From contig JADKHE010000011.1 in assembly GCA_016721925.1 (NCBI GenBank), forward strand, positions 434,001 to 498,000: a DNA stretch of 64,000 bases, in the 5' to 3' direction. The notes beneath the pieces were generated by a model that was not told the origin of the DNA, did no database searches, and saw nothing but the letters and a program-made list of their open reading frames with translations. Position 1 is the first letter of the stretch. The number at the start of each line of letters is the position of its first letter. Source of the DNA: Candidatus Skiveiella danica (lineage in GTDB: Bacteria; Pseudomonadota; Gammaproteobacteria; Burkholderiales; Burkholderiaceae_C). This document shows positions 40,760 through 50,018 of this stretch, piece after piece. A program made the position numbers and the translations under genes.

Positions 40760-41812
40760 TCAGACCAGCTTCTTGAGCAGCTCGGCCTTCTTGGCGTCGA
40801 ATTCGTCCTGCGTAAGGATGCCCTTGGCCTTGAGTTCACCGAGTTTTTCCAGCGTGGCCATCACATCTTCAGGTTTGACGCCGGCCTCCTGGGCCGCAGC
40901 AGCGGTCGCCGCAGCCGCGCCCGCGGTGTTGCCCTGCAGTCCGGCGGCCAGGTTCTGCGCCAGCACCTGGCCCAGCGCCACGCCGGCGCCCAGTCCCATG
41001 GCGTCGCCGGCAATGCCGCTGCCACCACCACCGCCGCCTTCGGCAAACTTCGGAATCGCCTGTGCGGTCTGGTACTGCATGAACTTGCCCATGTCGTTGC
41101 CGACCATGCCCATGCCGATCTTCTGGTCGAGGATCTTTTGCAGCTCTTCGGGCAGCGAGACGTTCTGCACCGTCATGCCTTCGAGCTTCAGCCCGATCTT
41201 GCCGAACTCCGGGGCCAGTTGCGTGGACAGCGCCTCGGCGAACTTGAGCTGGTTGGCCGCCAGGTCCAGGAACGGGATGCCGCTGGCGGCGATGGCATTG
41301 CTGATGTTCTGCAGCACCAGGCCGCGCAGCTGGCCGTCGAGGTCCTGCACCGTGTAGGTGTCGCGGGTGCCCGAGATCTCGGTGTGGAACAGTTTCGGGT
41401 CGGCGATGCGAAAGGCGAAGTTGCCGAAGGCGCGCAGGCGCACGGCGCCGAAGTCGGCATCGCGCACGGTGATCGGCTGCGGCGTGCCCCACTTCTGGTC
41501 GATCTGCTGGCGCGTGCTGAAGAAATAGACGTCGCTCTTGAACGGGGACTCGAACAGCTTGTCCCAGTTCTTGAGGTAGGTGAGGACGGGCATGGTCTGG
41601 GTGGTGAGCTTGTAGGTGCCGGGGCCGAACACGTCGGCCACCTTGCCCTCGTTGACGAACACCGCCATCTGCGACTCGCGCACGGTGAGCGAGCCCCCGT
41701 TCTGGATTTCCATGTCCGCCATCGGGAACCGCCAGGCCAGCGTGCCGTCGCCGGTCTCGGTCCACTGGATGATGTCTATGAACTGTTTCTTGATGAAGTC
41801 CATCAGGGCCAT
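40760..41812 (-). CDS. SPFH/virion-core-like protein with C-terminal SHOCT domain
   Basis: A 350-residue protein. The N-terminal part (MALMDFIKKQFIDIIQW, then GGSLTVRESQMAVFVNEGK and FGPGTYKLTT) matches the SPFH-like YdjI family. A Gly/Ala-rich hydrophobic stretch (about 255-310) follows, then a SHOCT motif, LGELKAKGILTQDEFDAKKAELLKKL, at the end. Such proteins form membrane-associated assemblies; the specific role is unknown. It heads the SPFH-DUF4178-DUF350 string, downstream of mrdA. Confidence 0.85.
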   Translation of the reverse strand: MALMDFIKKQFIDIIQWTETGDGTLAWRFPMADMEIQNGGSLTVRESQMAVFVNEGKVADVFGPGTYKLTTQTMPVLTYLKNWDKLFESPFKSDVYFFSTRQQIDQKWGTPQPITVRDADFGAVRLRAFGNFAFRIADPKLFHTEISGTRDTYTVQDLDGQLRGLVLQNISNAIAASGIPFLDLAANQLKFAEALSTQLAPEFGKIGLKLEGMTVQNVSLPEELQKILDQKIGMGMVGNDMGKFMQYQTAQAIPKFAEGGGGGGSGIAGDAMGLGAGVALGQVLAQNLAAGLQGNTAGAAAATAAAAQEAGVKPEDVMATLEKLGELKAKGILTQDEFDAKKAELLKKLV

Positions 41813-41915
41813 GGTCGTTGCCTCCGGGATGAAAGGAGCGGAAATCATACCCCTGCGGGCAGACGCTTCGCTACCGCAGCGCATGGGGGGCTCAGGCGCC
41901 TTCGGGCACCGGATA

Positions 41916-43925
41916 TCACGGGGTTGGCTGGGTCTTGACTGCCGAGGCGGCGGCTGCCATGGGAGGCGTTGCCGTGGAAGCGCTCGCGGGCGCTGATGCG
42001 GCCGAGGCTGGCGGGCGCGGCGCGCCGGGCGGTGGTCCGGCCTGGCCCTTCTGCACCGCGGCCATGTCTTCTGGTGTCGGAGACTGCCCCAGCAGCCAGT
42101 AGTCGAAGACGCGGCGGGCAATGGGTGCGGCCATCGCGCCACCGAAACCGGCGTTTTCCACCACCATGGCCAGAGCGATCTTCGGCTTGTCTGCCGGCGC
42201 AAACGCCATGTACAGGGCGTGGTCACGCAGGCGTTCGGCCATGCGCGCTGCGTTGTATTTCTCGTTCTGCTTGATGGCCACCACCTGCGCGGTGCCAGTC
42301 TTGCCGGCGGCCACATAGCCTGCGCCCCGGAAAGCGGTGGCGCCGGTGCCCTCGGTGTTCACGCCGACCAGCGCGTTCCTGATCACGGCGATGTTCTTCG
42401 GGTCGGCGATGGCCTCGGCCTTGATTTCGCGCAGGGTCTCGCGGGACGTTCGGGTGACGACGTCGACCACCTCCTTGACCAGGTGCGGTTTCATCTTGAT
42501 GCCGTCATTGGCAATCACGCCGGTGGCCAGCGCCAGCTGCAACATGGTGAAGTTGTTGTAGCCCTGGCCGATGCCCAGCGAAATGGTTTCGCCGGCGTAC
42601 CACTTCTGCTGCTCGGGGCGCTTGTAGGCCTTGCGCTTCCACTCGGTGGACGGCAGAAGACCGCGCACCTCGCCCTGGATGTCGATGCCGGTGAAGGCGC
42701 CGAAACCGAACTTCTGCAGCTCGTCATGCATCAGGTCCACGCCCATGTCGTTGGCCAGCACGTAATAGTAGGTGTCGCAGGACTGCACGATGGACTTGTA
42801 CATGTCCACCGTCCCATGGCCGCCCTCCTTGTCGTCGCGGAACCGGTGGTTGCCGAACATGAAGTAGCCGGGGTCCTGAATGGTCTGTTGCGGCGTGCGC
42901 TTGCCGGTCTCCAGCGCCGCGAGCGCCATGAACGGCTTGTAGGTTGATCCGGGCGGGTAGGTGCCCCGCAAGGCACGGTTCAGCAAAGGCTTGTCGAGCG
43001 ACTCGTTGAGTTCCTGCCAGTTCTCCTGGTCGATGCCGTCCACGAACAGGTTGGGATCGAAAGTGGGTTTGCTGACAAAGGCCAGCACCTCGCCGGTCTT
43101 GGGGTCGAGCGCGACCAGGGCGCCGCGCCGCTCGCCAAAGAGATCCTCGACCAGTTTCTGCAGCTTGATGTCGATGGACAGCACGACGGTGTTGCCGGGG
43201 GTGGCCGGCGTGCTGGCCAGGCGGCGCACCGCGCGGCCGCCGGCAGAGGTTTCGATCTCCTCGACGCCGGTAATGCCATGCAGCTGGGTCTCGTAACTCT
43301 GCTCCACGCCCAGCTTGCCGATGTAGTCGGTGCCGCGGTAATTGGCCGCGTCTTCGGACTCCTGGATCCGCTCCTTCTCGCTCTGGTTGATGCGGCCGAT
43401 GTAGCCGATGACGTGACTGGCCAGTTCGCCAAAGGGATAGTTGCGAAACAGCCGGGCCTTGATTTCGACGCCGGGGAAATGGAATCGCTGCGCTGCGAAA
43501 CGGGCCACTTCCTCGTCGGTCAGGCGAGTGCGGATCGGCAGGGACTCGAAGCTCTTGGATTCCTCCTGCAGCTTCTTGAAGCGCCGTCGGTCTCTGGGGT
43601 GGATTTCCACCACCTTGGACAGCGCATCGATGGTCTGCTCCAAATCGGCGACCCGCGAAGGCGTGATTTCCAGCGTGTAGGCGGAGTAGTTGGTCGCCAG
43701 TACGACGCCGTTTCGGTCCAGGATCAGGCCGCGGTTGGGCACGATCGGGACAATGGCTGTGCGGTTGCTTTCGGCTTGTTCGGCCAGGTCTTCATGCCGG
43801 AACACCTGAAGGTACACCAGCCGCGCGGCGACCAACCCGAAGGCGACCACCACCACGATCGCGATGATCAACACCCGCAGGCGGAAACGCGAGAGGTCGG
43901 CCTGGATGTTGCGCAGTTCCGTCAT
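41916..43925 (-). CDS. mrdA: Penicillin-binding protein 2
   Basis: The elongasome peptidoglycan transpeptidase, 669 residues. The N-terminal membrane anchor (about 15-37) is followed by the dimerisation domain and the catalytic domain with the active-site Ser in GSTYKPF at about residue 325, SCDTYYYVLA (SxD-type) and KTGTAQVV. It follows mreD by 15 bases. rodA, which often comes next, is absent: the SPFH gene lies downstream instead, so this junction is rearranged compared with many relatives. The C-terminus is Pro/Ala-rich. Confidence 0.95.
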   Translation of the reverse strand: MTELRNIQADLSRFRLRVLIIAIVVVVAFGLVAARLVYLQVFRHEDLAEQAESNRTAIVPIVPNRGLILDRNGVVLATNYSAYTLEITPSRVADLEQTIDALSKVVEIHPRDRRRFKKLQEESKSFESLPIRTRLTDEEVARFAAQRFHFPGVEIKARLFRNYPFGELASHVIGYIGRINQSEKERIQESEDAANYRGTDYIGKLGVEQSYETQLHGITGVEEIETSAGGRAVRRLASTPATPGNTVVLSIDIKLQKLVEDLFGERRGALVALDPKTGEVLAFVSKPTFDPNLFVDGIDQENWQELNESLDKPLLNRALRGTYPPGSTYKPFMALAALETGKRTPQQTIQDPGYFMFGNHRFRDDKEGGHGTVDMYKSIVQSCDTYYYVLANDMGVDLMHDELQKFGFGAFTGIDIQGEVRGLLPSTEWKRKAYKRPEQQKWYAGETISLGIGQGYNNFTMLQLALATGVIANDGIKMKPHLVKEVVDVVTRTSRETLREIKAEAIADPKNIAVIRNALVGVNTEGTGATAFRGAGYVAAGKTGTAQVVAIKQNEKYNAARMAERLRDHALYMAFAPADKPKIALAMVVENAGFGGAMAAPIARRVFDYWLLGQSPTPEDMAAVQKGQAGPPPGAPRPPASAASAPASASTATPPMAAAASAVKTQPTP

Positions 43926-43940
43926 GGGGTCCCGCCGTTG

Positions 43941-44471
43941 CTACAGGGGGCGGTTTTCGTCGGGGTTCGGCGCACGCCGCTGGGGCATCAGCAGCAGCAC
44001 GCTGGCCACCGGCCACAAGGCCGACTCGAGCAGCGGCGCCAGCAACAACGACCAGCCTGGAAAGATGCCGCCGGCGATCATGCGGATCGAGATCTCGATC
44101 GCATGGGCCGCCACGAACAGCGGCATCACCTGCAGGGCCTGGGATGGCACCGGAAACCACAGCAGCCGCCGGTGGACGGTGATGGCAAAGTATGAGAGCG
44201 TGGTGTAGGCCAGCGCATGCTGGCCGAGCAGGGCCGACTGGTGGACGTCCATCAGCAGACCGAAGACGAAAGCCGCGCCCACGCCCACGCGGCGTGGCTG
44301 GTGCACACCCCAGAAGACCAGCGTCAGCGCCAGGAAATCGGGAAGCCAGGCGACGCGGCCCATGCCGGCCATGTTCGGCGCGATGTTCAGCAGCAGCGCA
44401 ACCAGCAGGCTGCTCCAGATGAAAACCGGACTGGCTGGAAGCAGCAATTGCTGGCCGGGCCGCATGATCAT
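43941..44471 (-). CDS. mreD: Rod shape-determining protein MreD
   Basis: An integral membrane component of the elongasome, 176 residues with about five helices, e.g. VFIWSSLLVALLLNIAP and LPDFLALTLVFWGVHQP. The family block GVGAAFVFGLLMDVH is present. Its ATG overlaps the mreC stop by four bases, consistent with coupled translation. Confidence 0.9.
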   Translation of the reverse strand: MIMRPGQQLLLPASPVFIWSSLLVALLLNIAPNMAGMGRVAWLPDFLALTLVFWGVHQPRRVGVGAAFVFGLLMDVHQSALLGQHALAYTTLSYFAITVHRRLLWFPVPSQALQVMPLFVAAHAIEISIRMIAGGIFPGWSLLLAPLLESALWPVASVLLLMPQRRAPNPDENRPL

Positions 44472-45388
44472 GAGCGTCCCTTTCGTCGGGCAACTGGCGT
44501 CGCCTTTTCTTCGGGGGGCGGTGCAGGGATCAAACCGCTCATCGGCTTGAGAATCATCACGTGTCGCGTGCCCGCAGCGAGCGCCATCGGCGTACAGTGG
44601 ATGCGTGCGAAGGCAGATTCGGCGCGGCGCTCGACCTTGGCCACCCGTGCCACCGGCAGGCCGGGCGGATAGACCCCGTCCACTCCACTCGTTGTCAGAA
44701 CGTCGCCCTCCAGCACGTCGGCGTTGGCAGGCATGAAGCGCAATTCGAGTGACCCACCCGGCGTGGCGGGGTCGCCAAAGGCGACGCTACGGGCGCCCGT
44801 GCGCGTGTTCAGGACAGGAATGGCCTGATCGCGGTCGATCACGAGGGTCACCTCACTGACCAGCGGGTAGACGCGGGTGACCTGGCCCACCACGCCCGAT
44901 TCGTCCACCACCGGCGAGCCGGCTTCTACGCCCTGCGCAAGTCCCTGGTCGACGATGATTTTCCGGGTGTAAGGATCGGCCGCGTCATACAGGACTTCCG
45001 CGGGCTGTGATCGGACCGTCAGTTGCTCGCGCAGGGCGAGCAGTTTGCGCAACCGGTTGTTCTCCAGACTGAGGTGCTCCACCTGATTGGATCGAAGGGC
45101 CTGCATGGCGAGCTTCTGGCGGGCCTGGCTCTCGGTCTGCTGGGCCGACTTGACCGTGCCGACGTAGGCGCTGGCGTTCTGTGCCAGATAGACCGGCTGC
45201 ATCACCAGCCACTGCAGGGGATAGAGGGCGGTGGCAGCGACCGCGCGCAGGGGTTGGGACAGCTTCAGGCGCGCATCGGCCACCATCAGGAACAGCGCCA
45301 GCGCGCTGAAGAAGACCAGTTTGGACAACGCCGACGGCCCCTGTTTGAAAAAGGGGGGCGGGGTTCGATCGAGGGTTCCCAAAGGCAT
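44468..45388 (-). CDS. mreC: Rod shape-determining protein MreC
   Basis: A bitopic elongasome protein, 306 residues from ATG at 45388. A membrane helix at about 20-40 (LVFFSALALFLMVA) is followed by a coiled coil (about 65-115, QTESQARQKLAMQALRSNQ) and the beta-rich periplasmic domain with KIIVDQGLAQGVEAGSPVVD and LTTSGVDGVYPPGLPVA. The start is chosen over an upstream codon because MPLGTLDRTPPPFF resembles other betaproteobacterial MreC N-termini. It lies between mreB and mreD. Confidence 0.92.
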   Translation of the reverse strand: MPLGTLDRTPPPFFKQGPSALSKLVFFSALALFLMVADARLKLSQPLRAVAATALYPLQWLVMQPVYLAQNASAYVGTVKSAQQTESQARQKLAMQALRSNQVEHLSLENNRLRKLLALREQLTVRSQPAEVLYDAADPYTRKIIVDQGLAQGVEAGSPVVDESGVVGQVTRVYPLVSEVTLVIDRDQAIPVLNTRTGARSVAFGDPATPGGSLELRFMPANADVLEGDVLTTSGVDGVYPPGLPVARVAKVERRAESAFARIHCTPMALAAGTRHVMILKPMSGLIPAPPPEEKATPVARRKGRS

Positions 45389-45510
45389 GGTGCTGGCGGA
45401 TTGTCCCAGTTTCGACCGCAGCGCGGGGCAGGTTTGCCGGCGGCGGCCGCTGCAGGGCATCCCGGCCCGCCCACGGGTGGCCGTCGGCGGGTTGCGCGGT
45501 CGCCCGGTGC

Positions 45511-46554
45511 CTACTCGCTGGTAAAGATGCTGCCCAGGCGGTCCATGCGCTCCAGCGCCATGCCGCAGCCGCGCACGACGCAGGTCAGCGGCTCTTCTGC
45601 CACCAGCACGGGCAGGCCGGTTTCTTCGGCCAGCAGGCGGTCGAGGTCGCGCAGCAGGGCGCCGCCGCCGGTCAGCATCATGCCGCGGTCGGCGATGTCG
45701 GCGCCCAGTTCGGGGGGAGTGTGCTCCAGAGCCGTCTTGACGGCTGAGACGATCTGGTTCAGCGGGTCGGTCAGGGCTTCCAGGATCTCGTTGCTGGAAA
45801 TCGTGAAGCTGCGCGGCACGCCCTCCGACAGGTTGCGGCCCTTGACTTCCATTTCCTTGACTTCGGAGCCCGGGAACGCGGAGCCGATGCTCTTCTTGAT
45901 GGCCTCGGCGGTGGGCTCGCCGATCAGCATGCCGTAGTTGCGGCGGATGTAGTTGATGATGGCGTCGTCAAAGCGGTCGCCACCGACGCGCACGCTGCCC
46001 TTGTAGACCATGCCGCCCAGCGAGATGACGCCGACTTCGGTGGTGCCGCCACCGATGTCCACCACCATGGAGCCGCTGGCTTCGCTGACCGGAAGGCCGG
46101 CGCCGATCGCGGCCGCCATCGGTTCCTCGATCAGATAGACCTCGGAGGCGCCAGCACCCAGCGCCGATTCACGGATCGCACGGCGTTCCACCTGGGTCGA
46201 GCCGCAAGGCACGCAAATGATGATGCGCGGGCTGGGCCGGAACACGCCACGCGGCAGCACCATCTTGATGAACTGCTTGAGCATCTGCTCGGTGACGGTG
46301 AAGTCGGCAATCACGCCATCCTTCATCGGGCGGATCGCCTCAATATTGCCGGGCACCTTGCCCAGCATGGCCTTGGCTTCCTTGCCAACCGCCTGGATGG
46401 TCTTCTTGCCTTGGGGGCCGCCTTCGTGGCGGATGGCAACGACCGAAGGTTCGTCGAGCACGATGCCCTTGTCGCGAACGACAATCAGCGTGTTGGCGGT
46501 GCCAAGGTCAATGGCCAGGTCGGACGAGAAGTACCGACGGAAGGAACCTAACAT
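45511..46554 (-). CDS. mreB: Rod shape-determining protein MreB
   Basis: The bacterial actin homologue, 347 residues. Phosphate-1 region DLAIDLGTANTLI, the phosphate-2 region VVDIGGGTTEVGVISL and the adenosine-binding segment MMLTGGGALLRDLDRLL are clear. It polymerises under the membrane and positions the elongasome. It heads mreBCD-mrdA and is divergent from gatCAB across 200 bases. Confidence 0.98.
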   Translation of the reverse strand: MLGSFRRYFSSDLAIDLGTANTLIVVRDKGIVLDEPSVVAIRHEGGPQGKKTIQAVGKEAKAMLGKVPGNIEAIRPMKDGVIADFTVTEQMLKQFIKMVLPRGVFRPSPRIIICVPCGSTQVERRAIRESALGAGASEVYLIEEPMAAAIGAGLPVSEASGSMVVDIGGGTTEVGVISLGGMVYKGSVRVGGDRFDDAIINYIRRNYGMLIGEPTAEAIKKSIGSAFPGSEVKEMEVKGRNLSEGVPRSFTISSNEILEALTDPLNQIVSAVKTALEHTPPELGADIADRGMMLTGGGALLRDLDRLLAEETGLPVLVAEEPLTCVVRGCGMALERMDRLGSIFTSE

Positions 46555-46672
46555 GACAAGTCCTCTCGGGCATGAATGGCGCGTCGGCCAGGCATCGCCC
46601 TGTTAATCGATTCAAGAAAGTGGATTTTCCGCGCAAAAGCCGTCGGTTTCGCGGGTGTTGCACCAAAGGCGG

Positions 46673-46678
46673 GATAAT
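46673..46678 (+). promoter_or_regulatory. Candidate -10 element for gatCAB
   Basis: GATAAT lies 77 bases before the gatC ATG, in the 200-base gap shared with divergent mreB. No strong -35 match is seen. I see no other structure in this gap. Confidence 0.35.
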
Positions 46679-46754
46679 ACCGCATTGCCTCTGAATAACC
46701 CGTATGGCTGAGCCCGCGGTCTGACCTTTACACCCCGTTTCCAAAGTTTCTTCC

Positions 46755-47054
46755 ATGTCCCTGACCCCCGATGACATCGCCCGGATCGCCAATCTGGCCC
46801 GACTTGAACTGCATCCGGATGAAAGTGAGCGCATGCTCACTCAGATCAATGGTTTTTTCGGCATCGTGGAGGCCATGCGTGCCGTCGACACGACCGGCGT
46901 GGAGCCGCTGGCCCATCCGGTCGCGGTCATCCAGGACGTTGCGCTGCGCCTGAGGGACGATGTGGCCAGTGAACCGAACCAGCGGGAGGCGAACCAGCGC
47001 AGTGCGCCGGCCGTCGAGCGCGGCCTGTTTCTCGTCCCCAAAGTCATCGAATGA
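46755..47054 (+). CDS. gatC: Asp-tRNA(Asn)/Glu-tRNA(Gln) amidotransferase subunit C
   Basis: The 99-residue linker subunit that stabilises the GatCAB complex, which converts mischarged Glu-tRNA(Gln) or Asp-tRNA(Asn) to the correct form. The family pattern LTPDDIARIANLARLEL and the EPLAHP block are present. It is the first gene of gatCAB. No classical ribosome site is obvious. Confidence 0.94.
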   Translation: MSLTPDDIARIANLARLELHPDESERMLTQINGFFGIVEAMRAVDTTGVEPLAHPVAVIQDVALRLRDDVASEPNQREANQRSAPAVERGLFLVPKVIE

Positions 47055-47062
47055 GGCCGCAG

Positions 47063-48538
47063 ATGCATTCAGCCAGCAAACCCTTGCACGATCTCGGCGT
47101 TGCCGAACTGGCGGCCAGCCTTCGCGCCGGCCAGGTATCTGCTGTCGAGGCGGCGCAGCATTTCCTGGGCCGCGCCCGGTCGCATGAGTCTCTCGGCGCC
47201 TTTCTGGCCATTGACGAAGAGGTCACGATGAACCAGGCACGGGCCGCCGATGCGCGCCTTGCTGCGGGCACGGCTGGGCCGCTGGAAGGCGTGCCCCTGG
47301 CGCACAAGGACATCTTCGTCACAAAAGATCTTCCGAGCACCGCGGGCTCAAGAATGCTGGAGGGCTACCGGTCACCATTTGACGCGACCGTGGTGCGCAA
47401 GCTCGCCGACGCCGGTGTGGTGACGCTGGGCAAGCTCAATTGCGACGAGTTTGCAATGGGATCCAGCAACGAGAATTCGGCTTACCAGCCGGCGTGCAAT
47501 CCGTGGGATCTCTCGCGCGTGCCAGGCGGATCTTCGGGCGGCAGCGCCGTCGCCGTGGCCGCGCGTCTGGCGCCGGCCGCCACCGGGACCGATACCGGGG
47601 GGTCGATCCGCCAGCCGGCGTCGTTTTGCGGAATCACCGGCATCAAGCCGACCTATGGCCGGGCATCGCGCTACGGCATGATCGCTTTTGCGTCGAGCCT
47701 GGATCAGGCCGGACCGATGGCGCGCTCGGCCGAGGACTGCGCCTTGCTGCTTTCGAATCTGTGCGGACCGGACCCGGACCGGGATTCGACCTCGCTGGAT
47801 CTGCCGACCGAAGACTTCGCTCGTTCGCTGAACGACAGCATCGATGGCCTGCGCATCGGCATTCCGAAGGAGTTCTTCGGCGAAGGGCTCTCGGCCGACG
47901 TACGGACTGCCGTCGAAGGCGCCCTCGGAGAGTTTGAAAAGATGGGAGCCCGTCTGGTGCCGATCTCTTTGCCGCGCACCGAGCTGTCGATCCCGGTCTA
48001 CTACATCATTGCTCCGGCCGAGGCCAGTTCCAACCTGAGCCGATTCGACGGCGTGAAATTCGGGCATCGCGCGAAGGCGTTCGCCGATCTGGTGGACATG
48101 TACAAGAAGACGCGCGCCGAAGGCTTCGGCGACGAAGTCAAACGCCGCATCATGATCGGCACCTATGTGCTGAGCCATGGATACTACGACGCCTATTACC
48201 TGCAGGCGCAGAGGATCCGCCGCATGATCGCCGACGATTTCCAGCAGGCGTTCAAGAGCTGTGACCTGATCGCCGGCCCCGTCGCGCCCACCGTGGCCTG
48301 GAAGCTCGGTGGGCATGGCAACGATCCGCTGGCCGACTATCTGGCGGACATTTTCACGTTGCCGGCCTCGCTGGCGGGTTTGCCCGGCATGAGCGTTCCC
48401 GCCGGGTTTGGCGACGGCGCGATGCCTGTGGGGCTTCAGCTGATCGGAAACTATTTCACCGAATCCCGCCTGCTGAACGCCGCGCATCGACTGCAGCAAG
48501 CCACCGATTTCCATTCCCGCAAACCCGAGGGAGTCTGA
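47063..48538 (+). CDS. gatA: Asp-tRNA(Asn)/Glu-tRNA(Gln) amidotransferase subunit A
   Basis: The amidase subunit, releasing ammonia from glutamine; 491 residues from ATG at 47063. The amidase-signature catalytic triad is present: Lys in LAHKDIF, and the two Ser residues in GGSSGGSAVAVAARLAP and TGTDTGGSIRQPASFCG. A GAGG lies just before 47063; an earlier ATG at 47051 overlaps the gatC stop (ATGA) and is an alternative. gatB follows by two bases. Confidence 0.97.
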   Translation: MHSASKPLHDLGVAELAASLRAGQVSAVEAAQHFLGRARSHESLGAFLAIDEEVTMNQARAADARLAAGTAGPLEGVPLAHKDIFVTKDLPSTAGSRMLEGYRSPFDATVVRKLADAGVVTLGKLNCDEFAMGSSNENSAYQPACNPWDLSRVPGGSSGGSAVAVAARLAPAATGTDTGGSIRQPASFCGITGIKPTYGRASRYGMIAFASSLDQAGPMARSAEDCALLLSNLCGPDPDRDSTSLDLPTEDFARSLNDSIDGLRIGIPKEFFGEGLSADVRTAVEGALGEFEKMGARLVPISLPRTELSIPVYYIIAPAEASSNLSRFDGVKFGHRAKAFADLVDMYKKTRAEGFGDEVKRRIMIGTYVLSHGYYDAYYLQAQRIRRMIADDFQQAFKSCDLIAGPVAPTVAWKLGGHGNDPLADYLADIFTLPASLAGLPGMSVPAGFGDGAMPVGLQLIGNYFTESRLLNAAHRLQQATDFHSRKPEGV

Positions 48539-48540
48539 GC

Positions 48541-50010
48541 ATGAGCACGCCTGCAACCCCCTCCGTGAAATCCCTGCTTGTGCGCGGCTATGAAGTGGTC
48601 ATTGGCTTCGAGACCCACGCGCAGCTGTCCACGCAGTCCAAGATCTTCAGCCGGGCACCCACCGCCTTTGGCGCCGAGCCCAATACCCAGGCTTGCGCCG
48701 TCGACCTGGCGTTGCCCGGAACGCTGCCCGTCATGAACCGGGGTGCGGTCGAACGCGCCATCGAATTCGGCCTCGCCGTGGGATCCCATATCGCGCCGCG
48801 CAGCATCTTTGCGCGCAAGAACTACTTCTATCCGGACCTGCCCAAGGGCTACCAGATCAGCCAGTTCGAAATCCCGGTGGTGCAAGGCGGCGCGGTCGAA
48901 TTCTTCCTGGGCGACGAAAAGAAATCCGTCCGCCTGGTGCGTGCCCACCTCGAAGAGGACGCGGGCAAGTCACTGCATGAGGATTTCGTCGGGCAAAGCG
49001 GCATCGACCTGAACCGCGCGGGCACCCCCCTGCTGGAAATCGTGACCGAGCCCGACATGCGTTCCAGCGCCGAAGCCGTGGCCTATGCCAAGGAGTTGCA
49101 CAAGATCGTGACCTGGATCGGGATCTGCGACGGCAACATGCAGGAAGGCAGTTTCCGTTGCGACGCCAACGTTTCCGTGCGCAGGCCTGGCGCACCGCTG
49201 GGCACGCGGCGCGAAATCAAGAACCTGAACAGCTTCAAGTTCATGCAGCAGGCGATCGATTACGAGATCCGCTGGCAGATCGAGGAGATCGAGGATGGCA
49301 GGCCGATCCAGCAGGCAACCGTGCTGTTCGACCCCGACACCGGCGAAACCCGGGCGATGCGCACCAAGGAAGACGCCGCTGACTACCGTTACTTCCCCGA
49401 CCCTGATCTGCCGCCTCTGGTGATCGCACCTGGATGGGTCGAACGCGTGCGCTCGGAAATGGCCGAACTGCCGCGCGTGATGGCCCAACGTTTCGTCTCG
49501 ACCTATGCGCTGCCTGAATACGATGCCACCACGCTGACCCAGAGCAAGGCCATGGCGGCCTACTTCGAGGCGACAGCCCAGGCCAGCGGACAGCCGAAAC
49601 TGGCGAGCAACTGGATCATGGGCGAGGTGTCGCGCCGTCTGAATGCAGGTGAAACGGGCATCGAGCAATCGAGGGTCAGTTCGGCGCAACTGGCTGGGTT
49701 GATCGTCCGCATCGCTGACGGCACGATCTCCAACGCCGCGGGCCGCCAGGTGTTTGAGGCCTTGTGGAATGCCGAAGGGCAGGAGGCGGACGCCATCATC
49801 GAAGCGCGCGGCCTGAAGCAGATGAACGATGCCGGCGCACTCGAACGGATCATCGACGAGGTCGTTGCTGCCAATCCCGACAACGTCGCGCAGTTCAGGG
49901 CCGGCAAGGACAAGGCTTTCAATGCGCTGGTCGGCCAGATCATGAAGGCCAGCAAGGGCAAGGCCAACCCCCAGCAGGTCAACGATCTGCTTCGCCAGAA
50001 AATCGGTTGA
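48541..50010 (+). CDS. gatB: Asp-tRNA(Asn)/Glu-tRNA(Gln) amidotransferase subunit B
   Basis: The tRNA-binding, kinase-like subunit, 489 residues. The cradle domain contains IGFETHAQLST, KNYFYPDLPKGYQISQ and EEDAGKS. The helical/YqeY-like C-terminal domain ends with NPQQVNDLLRQKI. It completes gatCAB and forms the glutamine-dependent amidation pathway with GatA. No terminator is obvious before the convergent DUF4124 gene. Confidence 0.97.
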   Translation: MSTPATPSVKSLLVRGYEVVIGFETHAQLSTQSKIFSRAPTAFGAEPNTQACAVDLALPGTLPVMNRGAVERAIEFGLAVGSHIAPRSIFARKNYFYPDLPKGYQISQFEIPVVQGGAVEFFLGDEKKSVRLVRAHLEEDAGKSLHEDFVGQSGIDLNRAGTPLLEIVTEPDMRSSAEAVAYAKELHKIVTWIGICDGNMQEGSFRCDANVSVRRPGAPLGTRREIKNLNSFKFMQQAIDYEIRWQIEEIEDGRPIQQATVLFDPDTGETRAMRTKEDAADYRYFPDPDLPPLVIAPGWVERVRSEMAELPRVMAQRFVSTYALPEYDATTLTQSKAMAAYFEATAQASGQPKLASNWIMGEVSRRLNAGETGIEQSRVSSAQLAGLIVRIADGTISNAAGRQVFEALWNAEGQEADAIIEARGLKQMNDAGALERIIDEVVAANPDNVAQFRAGKDKAFNALVGQIMKASKGKANPQQVNDLLRQKIG

Positions 50011-50018
50011 GCCGCCCG

